A stretch of DNA of 64,000 bases from Streptomyces sp. NRRL B-1140 (GCF_001280065.1 NZ_LGEA01000090.1:160553-224552), one strand, 5' to 3'. Shown: positions 1 to 8,628, numbered from the stretch's first letter. Program-made: numbers and translations. The notes: generated by a model from the letters alone, not told the origin.

Positions 1-1098
1 GAGGCGGGCATGGTGGGCGCGCTCGCCGACTGGTTCGCCGTCACCGCCCTCTTCCGCCACCCCCTCGGCATCCCCATCCCGCACACCGCGATCATCCCCA
101 CCAAGAAGGACCAGCTCGGCGTCTCCCTGGGCGAGTTCGTCGGCGAGAACTTCCTCTCCGAGGACGTCGTACGGCAGCGGCTGCGCGCCGTCGGCATCGG
201 CAGCCGCCTGGGCGCCTGGCTCGCGGTCCCCGAACACGCCGACCGGGTCACCGCGGAGCTGTCCACGGCCCTGCGCGGCGCCCTGACCGTCCTGCGCGAC
301 TCCGACGTCCAGGCCGTCGTCGGCGAGGCCATCACCCGCCGCGCGAACGCCCAGGAGATCGGACCCGGCATCGGCAAGATGCTGGAGAAGGTCGTCGCCG
401 ACGGCGGTCACAAACGCGTCGTCGACCTGATCGTCACCCGAGCGCACGACTGGCTTGTGCTGCACCGCGACGAGGTGATGGACGCCGTGGAGGGCGGCGC
501 CCCGGGCTGGACACCGAAGTTCGTCGACCGGAAGGTCGGCGAGCGCGTCTACCGGGAACTGCTGCGCTTCGCCACCGAGATGCGCGACATGCCCGGCCAC
601 CCGGCGCGCAGCGCCCTGGACCGTTTCCTCACCGACTTCGCGGGCGACCTCCAGTCCGACACCGACACCCGCGCCCGCGTCGAGCGGCTCAAGGGCGAGG
701 TCCTCGGCCGCGGCGAGGTGCAGGACCTCATCGCCAGCGCCTGGACGGCCGTACGGTCCATGATCGTCTCAGCGGCCGAGGACGAGCGCAGCGAGCTGCG
801 GCTGCGCGTACGGGCGTCCCTGCTGTCGCTGGGCTCCCGGATGGCGCGCGAGCGCAAGGTGCAGGACAAGGTCGACCAGTGGGTGGAGGACGCGGCCGTC
901 TACGTCGTCACCACCTACCGCAAGGAGATCACCTCCCTGATCACCGACACGGTCGCGAGCTGGGACGCCGAGCACACCACGAAGAAGATCGAGGCGAACA
1001 TCGGCCGCGACCTGCAGTTCATCCGCATCAACGGCACGGTCGTCGGCTCCCTGGCCGGCCTGCTGATCTACACGGTGTCGCACGCACTGGGCGCGTGA
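1..1098 (+). CDS. DUF445 family membrane-associated protein (5' truncated)
   Basis: The reading frame is open from base 1, before the first internal ATG at 10, so the N-terminus lies outside the window. The visible 365 codons begin with a glycine-rich segment (GALADWFAVTALFRHPLG) typical of the DUF445/YjiN family, which carries N-terminal membrane segments. A long charged, helical middle follows. The last 20 or so residues (VGSLAGLLIYTV) form a hydrophobic anchor, the usual end of this family. Roughly 50-60 N-terminal residues are probably missing. The biochemical role of DUF445 proteins is not established. A 66-bp gap separates it from the downstream transporter on the same strand. Confidence 0.85.
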   Translation, partial: EAGMVGALADWFAVTALFRHPLGIPIPHTAIIPTKKDQLGVSLGEFVGENFLSEDVVRQRLRAVGIGSRLGAWLAVPEHADRVTAELSTALRGALTVLRDSDVQAVVGEAITRRANAQEIGPGIGKMLEKVVADGGHKRVVDLIVTRAHDWLVLHRDEVMDAVEGGAPGWTPKFVDRKVGERVYRELLRFATEMRDMPGHPARSALDRFLTDFAGDLQSDTDTRARVERLKGEVLGRGEVQDLIASAWTAVRSMIVSAAEDERSELRLRVRASLLSLGSRMARERKVQDKVDQWVEDAAVYVVTTYRKEITSLITDTVASWDAEHTTKKIEANIGRDLQFIRINGTVVGSLAGLLIYTVSHALGA

Positions 1099-1164
1099 GG
1101 CTTCGGGCGTAAGAGAAGCCGGTCAGGGCACCCGACGGGGATTCCGCTCGAAGAGGAGGGGGCC

Positions 1165-2634
1165 ATGACCACCGCCCAGGCCGACACCGGCCACACCGTC
1201 ACCACCGACATCCCCGCCCGCCTCGACCGCCTCCCGTGGTCGCGCTGGCACTGGACGATCGTCATCGGTCTCGGCACCGTATGGATCCTCGACGGACTCG
1301 AAGTCACCGTCGTGGGCAACATCGCCAGCCGCCTGTCGGAACCCGGCAGCGGCCTGCCCATCACGTCCGGCGAGGTCACCGGCATGGCAGCCGCCCTGTA
1401 CGTGGCGGGCGCCTGCCTGGGCGCACTGTTCTGGGGCCGCCTGACCGACAGATGGGGGCGCAAAAAGCTCTTCATGATCACCCTGGCGGTCTACCTGGCC
1501 GCCACGGCCCTCACCGCGATCTCCTTCGACACCTGGTGGTTCTTCCTCTTCCGGTTCCTCACCGGCTTCGGCATCGGCGGCGAGTACGCGGCCATCAACT
1601 CGGCGATCGACGAGCTCATCCCCAAGGAGTACCGCGGCCGCACCGACCTGATGATCAACGGCAGCTTCTGGCTGGGCGCGGTCTTCGGCTCACTGCTGTC
1701 GATCGTCGCGCTGGACACGGACATCTTCGCGGCGAACGTCGGCTGGCGTCTCACCTTCGCGCTCGGCGCGGTCCTCGCCCTGGTGATCCTCCTGGTCCGC
1801 CGGCACGTCCCCGAAAGCCCGCGCTGGCTGCTGATCCACGGCCGCGACGACGAAGCGGAACGCATCGTCTCCTCCATCGAGAGCAAGATCGAGGAGGAGA
1901 GGGGCGAGCCGCTGCCCCGCGCCGAGGGCGAGATCACCATCCACCAGCGCCGCAGCGTCTCCTTCATCGAGATCGGCCGCACGGTCTTCTCCGACTACCG
2001 CCGCCGCGCGATCCTCGGCTTCTCCCTCTTCATCGGCCAGGCGTTCCTCTACAACGCGATCACCTTCGGCTTCGGCGCGATCCTGACGACGTTCTTCGAC
2101 GTCCCGAGCGGCAACACCGGCTACTACTTCGCCGTCATCGCCATCGGCAACTTCTGCGGCCCGCTGTTCCTCGGCAAGCTCTTCGACACGGTCGGCCGCC
2201 GCATCATGATCTCCGGCACCTACATCCTGTCCGGCCTGCTCCTGTTCGGCACGGCCTGGCTCTTCGACCAGGGATCCCTGAGCGCGACCACGATGACGGC
2301 CTGCTGGTGCGCGGTGCTGTTCTTCGCCTCGGCCGGCGCGTCCAGCGCCTACCTGACGGTCTCCGAGGTCTTCCCCATGGAGACCCGGGCGATGTCGATC
2401 GCGTTCTTCTACGCCATCGGCACCGCGGCCGGCGGCATCAGCGGCCCGCTGCTGTTCGCCAAGCTCACGGAATCCGGCGTCGTCGGCGACACGGTCCTGG
2501 CCTTCTCGATCGGCGCGACGCTGATGTGCCTGGCCGGCCTGGTGGCGGCCCTCCTCGCGGTGAAGGCGGAACGCCGCTCCCTGGAGGACATCGCCACACC
2601 GCTGACGGCGGCGGAGCAGAAGACGACGGTGTAG
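1165..2634 (+). CDS. MFS transporter, sugar-porter-like/general substrate family
   Basis: This 489-aa protein has about 12 predicted membrane segments. The loop between segments 2 and 3 carries the MFS signature DRWGRKK, the start of the central loop carries PESPRWLL, and a second-half GKLFDTVGRR repeats the signature. These are characteristic of the sugar porter and related (aromatic acid/metabolite:H+ symporter) branches. A strong GAGGAGGGGG ribosome site sits just before ATG 1165. It should act in the cytoplasmic membrane as a proton-coupled importer or exporter. The substrate cannot be told from sequence alone. It stands alone and converges on the hydrolase gene to its right. Confidence 0.9.
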   Translation: MTTAQADTGHTVTTDIPARLDRLPWSRWHWTIVIGLGTVWILDGLEVTVVGNIASRLSEPGSGLPITSGEVTGMAAALYVAGACLGALFWGRLTDRWGRKKLFMITLAVYLAATALTAISFDTWWFFLFRFLTGFGIGGEYAAINSAIDELIPKEYRGRTDLMINGSFWLGAVFGSLLSIVALDTDIFAANVGWRLTFALGAVLALVILLVRRHVPESPRWLLIHGRDDEAERIVSSIESKIEEERGEPLPRAEGEITIHQRRSVSFIEIGRTVFSDYRRRAILGFSLFIGQAFLYNAITFGFGAILTTFFDVPSGNTGYYFAVIAIGNFCGPLFLGKLFDTVGRRIMISGTYILSGLLLFGTAWLFDQGSLSATTMTACWCAVLFFASAGASSAYLTVSEVFPMETRAMSIAFFYAIGTAAGGISGPLLFAKLTESGVVGDTVLAFSIGATLMCLAGLVAALLAVKAERRSLEDIATPLTAAEQKTTV

Positions 2635-2643
2635 CGGCCCGAG

Positions 2644-2703
2644 GCGGGCGGGACAGGCTCCGGTTCATGACGACCGGGGCCGGTCCCGCCCGCGCTCACG
2701 TCC
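2644..2703. terminator. Hairpin between convergent genes
   Basis: Arms GCGGGCGGGAC (2644-2654) and GTCCCGCCCGC (2693-2703) are perfectly complementary. They lie between the stop of the MFS gene and the stop of the convergent hydrolase gene. There is no T-tract, as is usual in high-GC actinobacteria. The 38-base loop is long, so the assignment is moderate. Confidence 0.5.
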
Positions 2704-2721
2704 GTGCCGGACCGGTCCGCG

Positions 2722-4359
2722 TCACCCGGCCCGCCCGTACGTGCCCGTACCCAGCAGCTCCGGCAGCGGGTTGACCAGGCCGCCGGAGGGCGACTGCCGC
2801 TGCGCGGAGGGCCCGGACGGCCACACCGCCGGACAGTGCGTGCCCTTGCGCGGCGTCTTCAGGGTCACGAGGTAGGTGTCGATGGCGTCCCGCGCACACG
2901 GGCTCAGCCAGTAGTCGCCGTGGCCCACACCGTCGTACGTGAGGAACACGGCCTCCCGCCCGATCTGCCGGGCCGCGTTGGCGCCCCAGGAGTACGGGGT
3001 GGCCGGGTCGAAGCGGCTGTTGGTCATCAGGATCGGCGGAGTTCCCTCGACGTCCAGCCGGCGCTGCGGGTTGCGCACCTCGGACGGCCAGTCCTGGCAG
3101 CCGTTCTGGACGGTCCAGCCGAGCGGGCTGAGCCGCATCACGGGCGCGAGCCGGCCCAGTTCACGCTCGAAACGGGCCAGAGTGCGGTAGGAGGACACAC
3201 CGAAGTCGTAGTCCTGGCACATCACCGAGTTGAACGGGTACTCCATCGGCTCCCCGTACGTCCGCGCGAACCGCGCCGCCGCCCCGGCGGCACCGGCGTC
3301 CAGGTCGGCGAGCATCCGGGCGAACCCGAACCAGACGGCCGGGTCGTACATGCTGCCCAGGGCCACGGACTGGAGGTCCTGGGGCGTGATGGTCTGCGGC
3401 GGGTCCCCCGGCACCACCAGTTCACCGGCCTCCGCACGCTTGTAGAGCGAGGTGAACACGGCCCGGGCGTCTTGGCCGTGCAGAGCGCAACTCGCGGTAC
3501 GGGCGCACCAGTCGGCGAACTGGCCGTACGACTGCTCCACCCCGACGGCCTCGGTCTTCTGGAAGCCCCACGGGCCCAGGCTGTGGTCCATGTTGGAGTC
3601 GAGCGTCATCGCGCGGATGCGGTGCGGGTAGCGCTCGGCGTACTGCTGGCCGATCGCGGTGCCGTAGGAGACGCCGTAGTAGCTGATCCGCCGCTCGCCG
3701 AGACCGGCGCGGATCGCCTCCATGTCGCGGACGACGCTCCCGGTGTCCATGTGGTCGGCGAGCGGGCCCGACAGTTCGCGGCAGCTCTCGCCGAGCGCGC
3801 GGTTGGCCTTGCGGAGGGCGGCGAAGGAGGCGGCGCTGTCCGGGTAGAGCAACGCGTTCTGGGTCATCACCCGGTCCTCGTCGCACACCACCGGGGTGCT
3901 GCGGGCGACACCGCGCGGGTCGAAGCCCACGATGTCGAACCGCGCGAGCAGCTCGGGGGAGAAGCTGCTGGGGGCGCTGAACGCGAAGTCCACGCCCGAG
4001 CCGCCCGGCCCACCGGGGTTGACCAGCAGCGAACCGATCCTGCGGGCGGGGTCGGTGGCCCGGTGCCGGGCGAGGGCCAGGTCGAGGGTGGTTCCCTTCG
4101 GCCGCTTCCAGTCCACGGGCACCTTGACCGTGGCGCACTCGAAGACGCCCTCACCCCCGACGGACGGCGGCTCACAGGGCGCCCAGGCTATGCGGCCGGG
4201 TAAGCCGGGGGTGGGGGACACGGCCGTGTCCTCGGCCGAGGGCGCGGCGACCGCGGTCCCGCTGATCAACTGCCCGAACAGCGCGGTGGCCAGTGCTCCT
4301 ACGGCCAGTCTCCCGCGCCGTCGTATGACACGCGGGACCGGTGGGGTGTGGGACGGCAC
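2722..4359 (-). CDS. Secreted alpha/beta hydrolase with TAP-like C-terminal domain (S33-type peptidase)
   Basis: This 545-aa exported protein starts with an arginine-rich n-region, a hydrophobic core and an AVA-AP cleavage site near residue 40. The oxyanion segment NPGGPGGSG (residues 114-122) precedes the nucleophile elbow GVSYG (Ser231). An FDPATP stretch supplies the likely catalytic Asp and GVGHGDYW the likely His, both in the C-terminal TAP-like domain. The architecture matches Streptomyces tripeptidyl aminopeptidases and the SlpD/SlpE family, which remove short peptides from the N-termini of extracellular proteins. Exact specificity is inferred. It is monocistronic, with its promoter side facing the tRNA-Gly region. 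Confidence 0.88.
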   Translation of the reverse strand: MPSHTPPVPRVIRRRGRLAVGALATALFGQLISGTAVAAPSAEDTAVSPTPGLPGRIAWAPCEPPSVGGEGVFECATVKVPVDWKRPKGTTLDLALARHRATDPARRIGSLLVNPGGPGGSGVDFAFSAPSSFSPELLARFDIVGFDPRGVARSTPVVCDEDRVMTQNALLYPDSAASFAALRKANRALGESCRELSGPLADHMDTGSVVRDMEAIRAGLGERRISYYGVSYGTAIGQQYAERYPHRIRAMTLDSNMDHSLGPWGFQKTEAVGVEQSYGQFADWCARTASCALHGQDARAVFTSLYKRAEAGELVVPGDPPQTITPQDLQSVALGSMYDPAVWFGFARMLADLDAGAAGAAARFARTYGEPMEYPFNSVMCQDYDFGVSSYRTLARFERELGRLAPVMRLSPLGWTVQNGCQDWPSEVRNPQRRLDVEGTPPILMTNSRFDPATPYSWGANAARQIGREAVFLTYDGVGHGDYWLSPCARDAIDTYLVTLKTPRKGTHCPAVWPSGPSAQRQSPSGGLVNPLPELLGTGTYGRAG

Positions 4360-4492
4360 GAATGTTCCTCCATGGATCAGGAGTTCACAGTTGGATCACA
4401 CCCTTTCTCCAACTCCCGTGCATCACAAGGGATATGACGGCCAGCTGTGGCCGGACCGCTTCGGCCGTGCGAACCCCCGACAGAAACTGCGC

Positions 4493-4498
4493 TATAGT
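4493..4498 (+). promoter_or_regulatory. Likely -10 box of the tRNA-Gly transcript
   Basis: TATAGT lies 42 bases upstream of the mature tRNA 5' end and is one of few AT-rich hexamers in the region. No good -35 box is evident at 16-18 bases. It would leave a short 5' leader to be removed by RNase P. Confidence 0.4.
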
Positions 4499-4539
4499 TG
4501 ATCTGTGTCCAGCCGCCGGAACTCCGGTAGCGGGACGAT

Positions 4540-4609
4540 GCGTTGGTGGTCCAAGGAAAGACGCCCCACTTCCTGTGGGGAAATGCAGGTGCAAGGCCTG
4601 CCCGGCGCT
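4540..4609 (+). tRNA. tRNA-Gly(UCC), atypical T-loop
   Basis: A complete cloverleaf can be drawn by hand. The acceptor stem is GCGUUGG (4540-4546) with CCGGCGC (4602-4608) and discriminator U4609. The D-arm is GUC/GAC with loop AAGGAA plus one C-A mismatch. The anticodon stem CCCCA/UGGGG holds loop CUUCCUG, giving anticodon UCC at 4571-4573. The variable loop has four bases, and the T-stem is GCAGG/CCUGC. Glycine identity elements G1-C72, C2-G71, C35, C36 and U73 are all present. The T-loop reads UGCAAGG instead of UUCRANY, so U55 is replaced by G. CCA is not encoded. A strong terminator follows directly. It could be a normal or a specialised glycine tRNA. Confidence 0.75.
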
Positions 4610-4614
4610 CCGAC

Positions 4615-4649
4615 AAGAACCCGGCCCTGGAAAACAGGGCCGGGTTCTT
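4615..4649 (+). terminator. Intrinsic terminator of tRNA-Gly
   Basis: Fifteen-base arms AAGAACCCGGCCCTG (4615-4629) and CAGGGCCGGGTTCTT (4635-4649) are perfectly complementary around a GAAAA loop and end in a short T run. It begins six bases after the tRNA. Confidence 0.9.
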
Positions 4650-4763
4650 TGCTGTGCCGAACCATCACATGAGGTCGCCGCGTCGGCCGAGGTGAAACGA
4701 TCGACCGAGGTGAAGCGGCTCGGCCGAGCCGCTTCACCTCACCTCGGTCAGCCGGTCAGCCGG

Positions 4764-5066
4764 TCAGCCGCGCCGGTCCGCGACCGCCCACGACGCCAGC
4801 CCCACGGCCCCCGCCACACCGAACACGGCAGGCCAGGCCCCCACCTTCTTCGCCAGCGGATGGGACCCGGCGAAGGCGGCGACGTACGCGGCCGACAACG
4901 CCCCCGCCGCCACCCCGCCGGCCTGCTGCCGCCACTGCCGGGCGGCCGCCGCACCGGCCACGGCGAGCACGACCCCGCCGAGCGGCCGCTGCCGGGTCCA
5001 GCGGGCCACGCCGTACCCGCCCACGAGCCCGCTCGCAGCGACCACCGCACTGGGAACCTTCGCCAT
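4764..5066 (-). CDS. Small hydrophobic membrane protein, unknown function
   Basis: This is a 100-aa protein of alternating hydrophobic, alanine/glycine/valine-rich helices (SAVVAASGLVGG, GGVVLAVAGAAAA, YVAAFAGSHPLAKK, GVAGAVGLASWAV), so about three or four membrane segments. The ATG at 5066 is chosen because AGGAGG lies seven bases upstream. The frame could extend to 5153 but has no ribosome site there. I do not recognise a named family. It is transcribed divergently from the small heat-shock gene. Confidence 0.7.
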   Translation of the reverse strand: MAKVPSAVVAASGLVGGYGVARWTRQRPLGGVVLAVAGAAAARQWRQQAGGVAAGALSAAYVAAFAGSHPLAKKVGAWPAVFGVAGAVGLASWAVADRRG

Positions 5067-5146
5067 ACCTGCCTCCTGCGTCGTACACCTGTTCAAGATC
5101 CCGAGGCTAGCCCGCAGACTTTCGGAACCCGAACCTGAGCCTGGGC

Positions 5147-5175
5147 TTGTCAAGTTTCCTCCTCCGAGCTATATA
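5147..5175 (+). promoter_or_regulatory. Strong vegetative-type promoter of the hsp20 gene
   Basis: TTGTCA (5147-5152) and TATATA (5170-5175) are separated by 17 bases, close to the sigma-70/HrdB consensus. The -35 box overlaps the palindrome CTTG-T-CAAG (5146-5154). The RheA and HspR operators I know (TGTCATC-N5-GATGACA and CTTGAGT-N7-ACTCAAG) are not present in full. Confidence 0.6.
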
Positions 5176-5231
5176 AGAAGACGCAGACCGTATGGCATCG
5201 CACCCACGGCACCTGAAGAGAGGAGTGACCC

Positions 5232-5660
5232 GTGATGCTCATGCGCACGGACCCCTTCCGTGAGCTCGACCGACTCACCCAGCAGGTCTTCGGCCCCGCC
5301 ACCAATCGCCCCACGGCGATGGCGATGGACGCCTACCGCTCCGGGGACGACTTCTTCGTCCACTTCGACCTCCCCGGCATCGACCCCGAGACGATCGAGC
5401 TGGACGTCGAACGCAACGTCCTGAACGTCCGAGCCGAGCGCAGGTCCCCCGCCCCCGAGGGCGCGGAACCCCTCGTCGCCGAGCGCCCCACCGGCACCTT
5501 CACGCGCCAGCTGTTCCTCGGCGACACACTCGACACGGAGCGCATCGACGCCTCCTACGAGGCCGGCGTCCTGACCCTGCGCATCCCGGTGGCCGAGCAG
5601 GCCAAGCCCCGCCGCATCCAGATCACGGGCGGCGACGCGCCCAGGCAGATCAGCGGCTGA
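5232..5660 (+). CDS. Small heat-shock protein, Hsp20/alpha-crystallin family
   Basis: The 142-aa protein has the short N-terminal arm [12 protein letters not shown]. An alpha-crystallin domain follows (about residues 33-130) with the [15 protein letters not shown] strand [10 protein letters not shown], the L-x-V-x-AERR strand (LNVRAERR) and the [14 protein letters not shown] signature ([12 protein letters not shown]). An ATP-independent holdase in the cytoplasm is expected. The GTG at 5232 and ATG at 5235 are adjacent. The GAGAGGAG site suits either. It is preceded by the only near-consensus promoter in this part of the window, consistent with strong inducible expression. Confidence 0.93.
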   Translation: MMLMRTDPFRELDRLTQQVFGPATNRPTAMAMDAYRSGDDFFVHFDLPGIDPETIELDVERNVLNVRAERRSPAPEGAEPLVAERPTGTFTRQLFLGDTLDTERIDASYEAGVLTLRIPVAEQAKPRRIQITGGDAPRQISG

Positions 5661-5766
5661 CCTCACCGCACCGCCCACAGGAACGCCGCGCCGCCGGTAC
5701 GAGCTCCCGGCGGCGCGGCACCCCCACACGCACCCCCCCGCACACACCCGGAGGAAAACCCCGCAC

Positions 5767-6234
5767 ATGAGCACGCCGACGGTGCCCCGTGTGACGACGA
5801 GCCACGCCCCTCACACCGCCGCCGCGGCGGCCGACGACGGCTGGCCCCACCTGGTCGACGCGGTCCGCGAGTCGGGCCTCTACCCCACCCGGACGAAGGC
5901 GGAACAGGTCACCCGTACCGTCCTGACCGCCCTCGGCACCCACGTCACCGGCGACGAACGCGTCGACCTGGCACGCGCCCTGCCCGCGGAGGCCGCCCGG
6001 CTGATCGCTTCCCAGATCCCGGCCACAGACCGCCTCACGGCCGCACGGTTCGTCGACGAGGTCGCCTCACGCACGCCTGGGGCGACGCCGGCCACGGCCC
6101 GCTGGGACGTCAGCTCGGTCCTGAGCGCGCTGCCGCCCCTCATCGGCGACGATCTGGTCACCCGCATCCTGGCCCAACTCCCCACCGGCTACGCCCTCCT
6201 GTTCGGCCGAGCGGACCTGACCCCGGCGCCGTAG
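5767..6234 (+). CDS. DUF2267 domain protein
   Basis: The 155-aa soluble protein has the DUF2267 pattern: a conserved helix LVDAVRESGLYPTRTKAEQ near residue 29, then TVLTALGTHVTGDERVDLARALP. A second repeat-like half (AARFVDEVASRT...VLSALPPLIGDDLVTRILAQLP) follows. Members are often stress-associated and lie near heat-shock or dormancy genes, as here directly after hsp20 (106-bp gap). No catalytic residues are known. Co-transcription with hsp20 is possible. ATG 5767 follows a GGAGGAAAACC ribosome site. Confidence 0.8.
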   Translation: MSTPTVPRVTTSHAPHTAAAAADDGWPHLVDAVRESGLYPTRTKAEQVTRTVLTALGTHVTGDERVDLARALPAEAARLIASQIPATDRLTAARFVDEVASRTPGATPATARWDVSSVLSALPPLIGDDLVTRILAQLPTGYALLFGRADLTPAP

Positions 6235-6322
6235 TCTTCCGAAGACACACGACGGCCACCGCCCAGGTCATGGACCGGCGGTGGCCGTCACGGCGCCCGA
6301 CCCGCTGCCGCCAGGAGCCTCC

Positions 6323-7123
6323 TTGACCCGTACGACGTCGACCACCCTCACCACCCCGGACGGCACGCACCTCGCCCACACGGACCACCACCCCGCCGGG
6401 AACCCCGCGTCCACCTTCCTCCTCCTGCACGGTCTGGCCGGCCACCAGGGCGAGTGGGACACCCTCGCCGCGCAACTGTCCGCCGACGGCCACCGCGTGG
6501 TGACGTACGACGCCCGAGGCCACGGCGCCAGCACCCGCACACCGGCGACCACGACCCGCGAGGCCCACGTCCAGGACGCCGTGGCCCTCATCCGGCAACT
6601 GGACCTGGCCCCGGTGACCCTCCTCGGCCATTCCCTGGGCGGCCACACGGCCATGCTGCTGGCCGCGTCCCACCCCCACCTGGTGAAATCCCTGATCCTG
6701 ATCGAAGCGGGCCCGGCGGGTCCGGCCCCTGGTCTCCCCGCCCAGATCGCGACCTGGCTGGACAGCTGGCCGACGCCGTTCAGGTCCCTCGAGGAGGCGG
6801 AATCCTTCCTCGGTCACGAGGCCTGGACGAGGACGCTGGAGCAGCGGGCCGACGGCTGGTACCCGGCCTTCGACCGCACCACCATCGTCGACTCGGTCGC
6901 CGAACTGGCCACCACCGCCTACTGGGAGGAGTGGTCTCGCATCACCTGCCCGACCCTCCTCATCCAGGGCGAACGCGGCACGATGCGTCCCGGCGAGCCG
7001 GCCGAGATGCTCAGCCGCCGCCCGCACACGCGGTTGATCCGCATTTCCGACGCCGCCCACGACGTCCACCTGGATCAGCCGGAGCGCCTCTACGAGGCGA
7101 TCGTTTCGTTCCTGTCCGGCTGA
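6323..7123 (+). CDS. Alpha/beta-fold hydrolase
   Basis: The 266-aa cytoplasmic protein shows the alpha/beta hydrolase order: oxyanion LLHGLAGHQGEW, nucleophile elbow GHSLGG (Ser in LLGHSLGGHTAML), a late acidic residue after the strand LLIQGERG, and the catalytic His in ISDAAHDVHLDQP. A TTG start at 6323 is chosen because AGGAG (6313-6317) lies five bases upstream. An in-frame GTG at 6281 lacks a ribosome site. The substrate (ester, epoxide, halide or C-C bond) cannot be decided. It is monocistronic. Confidence 0.85.
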   Translation: MTRTTSTTLTTPDGTHLAHTDHHPAGNPASTFLLLHGLAGHQGEWDTLAAQLSADGHRVVTYDARGHGASTRTPATTTREAHVQDAVALIRQLDLAPVTLLGHSLGGHTAMLLAASHPHLVKSLILIEAGPAGPAPGLPAQIATWLDSWPTPFRSLEEAESFLGHEAWTRTLEQRADGWYPAFDRTTIVDSVAELATTAYWEEWSRITCPTLLIQGERGTMRPGEPAEMLSRRPHTRLIRISDAAHDVHLDQPERLYEAIVSFLSG

Positions 7124-7222
7124 AAGGCGTCCCACCGGCGCCGCCGGTCCACCTGCAACAACCCCGTCGATGCCCGCTTTTGTGCGGCCTTGAGCTCCAG
7201 GTCACAACGGAACCCACACGAA

Positions 7223-7265
7223 ACAAGGTCTTGTCGCCCACTTAAAACGACGGTTATTTTAACCG
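7223..7265 (+). promoter_or_regulatory. Two inverted repeats upstream of the sugar ABC operon (candidate promoter/operator)
   Basis: ACAAG-GT-CTTGT (7223-7234) and CGGTTA-TTT-TAACCG (7251-7265) sit in an unusually AT-rich patch 70-110 bases before the lipoprotein start. TTGTCG (7231-7236) and TTATTT (7254-7259) are 17 bases apart and could be a weak -35/-10 pair. A repressor acting on this sugar operon would plausibly bind here. No local regulator gene is linked. Confidence 0.4.
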
Positions 7266-7335
7266 CCATTCGAAGTCCGGCCTGATCATCCGGGCGACCT
7301 CAAGGCGTGTGCATGTCTCAAGGAAGGGCAGTGCC

Positions 7336-8622
7336 ATGACGCTTGACAGTGCGCGGTTTTCTCGTCGGGGATTTCTGGGGCTGGGAGTCGCGGCGGGGGT
7401 CATCACGCTGACGGCGTGCGGCTCCGGCGCCGGTGCGGCCGACGCTCCGCTGGTGATGACGGTGTGGGGCGGCGACCCCGACCGCAAGACGTACCAGGCC
7501 CGCATCGACCTGCTGGTCAAGAAGCACCCGGACCTGAAGGTCAAGCTGCAGCTGGTGCCGAACGACTCCTACGCGCAGAAGGTGCAGACGATGATCGCCG
7601 GCGGCACTGGGCCGGACATCATGCAGGTCGCCGAAAGCGTCAACACGTACTCCAGCAAGGGTCAGCTGCTGCCCCTCGACGACCTCGCCAAGCAGGCGAA
7701 GCTCGACCCCGGGCAGCGGTTCGGCCCGGTCGGCTCGCTCTACACGTACGAGGACAAGCTGTATGCGATCCCGGACCGCTCCGGTGCGGTCACCGTGTTC
7801 TACAACAAGGACATGTTCGACAAGAAGGGCATCAAGGCGCCCACGGCGGACTGGACCTGGGACGACGCCCTCGACGCGTTCAAGGAGCTGACGGTCCCCG
7901 GCAAGGTGTGGGGATACAGCGGTGCCGAATGGTTTCCGCAGTGGTGGAGCCTCGCCTACCAGAACGGCGGCACCATCATCGACGCCCAGGGCCGGCCCGC
8001 GGTCGACAGCGACGAGGTCGTCGAGGCGCTCCAGTGGGCGGGCGACCTGGTCTTCAAGCACAAGGTGGTGCCGAGCAAGGCGGACTACGCCGACATGGGC
8101 CCCGACATCGGCGGCGACCAGGCCTTCCCCAACCAGAAGGTCGCCACCCACGCCAACGGCTTCTGGGTCATGTCGGGCCTGACGAAGGTGAAGTTCGGCT
8201 GGGACATCGCGCCCATGTGGCGCGGCAAGAAGCAGGCCGTGTCGGCGTTCGGCAGCGGACTCGCGATCTCCCGCACCTCCAAACAGCGCGACAACGCCTT
8301 CAAGGCGATCGACTTCCTCACCTCCCCCGCGGCGCAGACGGAGATCATCGCCTCCGGCCAGGACGTGCCGGCCAACCTGGAGGTGCAGAAGAGCCAGGCC
8401 TTCCTCAAACCGTCGTGGATGAAGACGGACGTCGACATGGGCGTGTTCGCAGAGTCGAGCGCGTTCGTCTTCCGGGCGCCGTTCATCCCCGAGTGGAACG
8501 AGATGCAGGACGTGTTCTCGAAGGGCCTCGCCGACTTCTGGCTCGGCAAGGAACGCAGCGCCAAGAAGGCGCTGACCGCCGTGCAGAAGGACCTCGAGTC
8601 CCTCATCAAGTCCGGGGCATGA
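7336..8622 (+). CDS. Sugar ABC transporter substrate-binding lipoprotein
   Basis: The 428-aa extracytoplasmic solute-binding protein of the family-1 (maltose/multiple sugar) type opens with a twin-arginine motif SRRGFLGL and a lipobox LTACG, so export is probably by Tat followed by lipid anchoring. MTVWGGDPDRKTYQARID and PDIMQVAES are typical of the family. It should capture a galactoside or related oligosaccharide, because the operon ends in a GH35 beta-galactosidase. ATG 7336 is chosen for the AGGAAGGG site. An in-frame GTG at 7309 is less likely. The permease genes follow with a 6-bp gap. Confidence 0.92.
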   Translation: MTLDSARFSRRGFLGLGVAAGVITLTACGSGAGAADAPLVMTVWGGDPDRKTYQARIDLLVKKHPDLKVKLQLVPNDSYAQKVQTMIAGGTGPDIMQVAESVNTYSSKGQLLPLDDLAKQAKLDPGQRFGPVGSLYTYEDKLYAIPDRSGAVTVFYNKDMFDKKGIKAPTADWTWDDALDAFKELTVPGKVWGYSGAEWFPQWWSLAYQNGGTIIDAQGRPAVDSDEVVEALQWAGDLVFKHKVVPSKADYADMGPDIGGDQAFPNQKVATHANGFWVMSGLTKVKFGWDIAPMWRGKKQAVSAFGSGLAISRTSKQRDNAFKAIDFLTSPAAQTEIIASGQDVPANLEVQKSQAFLKPSWMKTDVDMGVFAESSAFVFRAPFIPEWNEMQDVFSKGLADFWLGKERSAKKALTAVQKDLESLIKSGA

Positions 8623-8628
8623 CCGGCT

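Noticed and set aside
2704..4203. Long plus-strand open frame of about 500 codons
   Set aside because: It is the antisense shadow of the secreted hydrolase. The translation is Arg/Gly/Val-rich with no domain, while the minus strand has a complete catalytic triad.
5146..5154. HspR HAIR element upstream of hsp20
   Set aside because: Only the short CTTG-T-CAAG palindrome is present. The two 7-base half sites with a 7-base spacer are missing.
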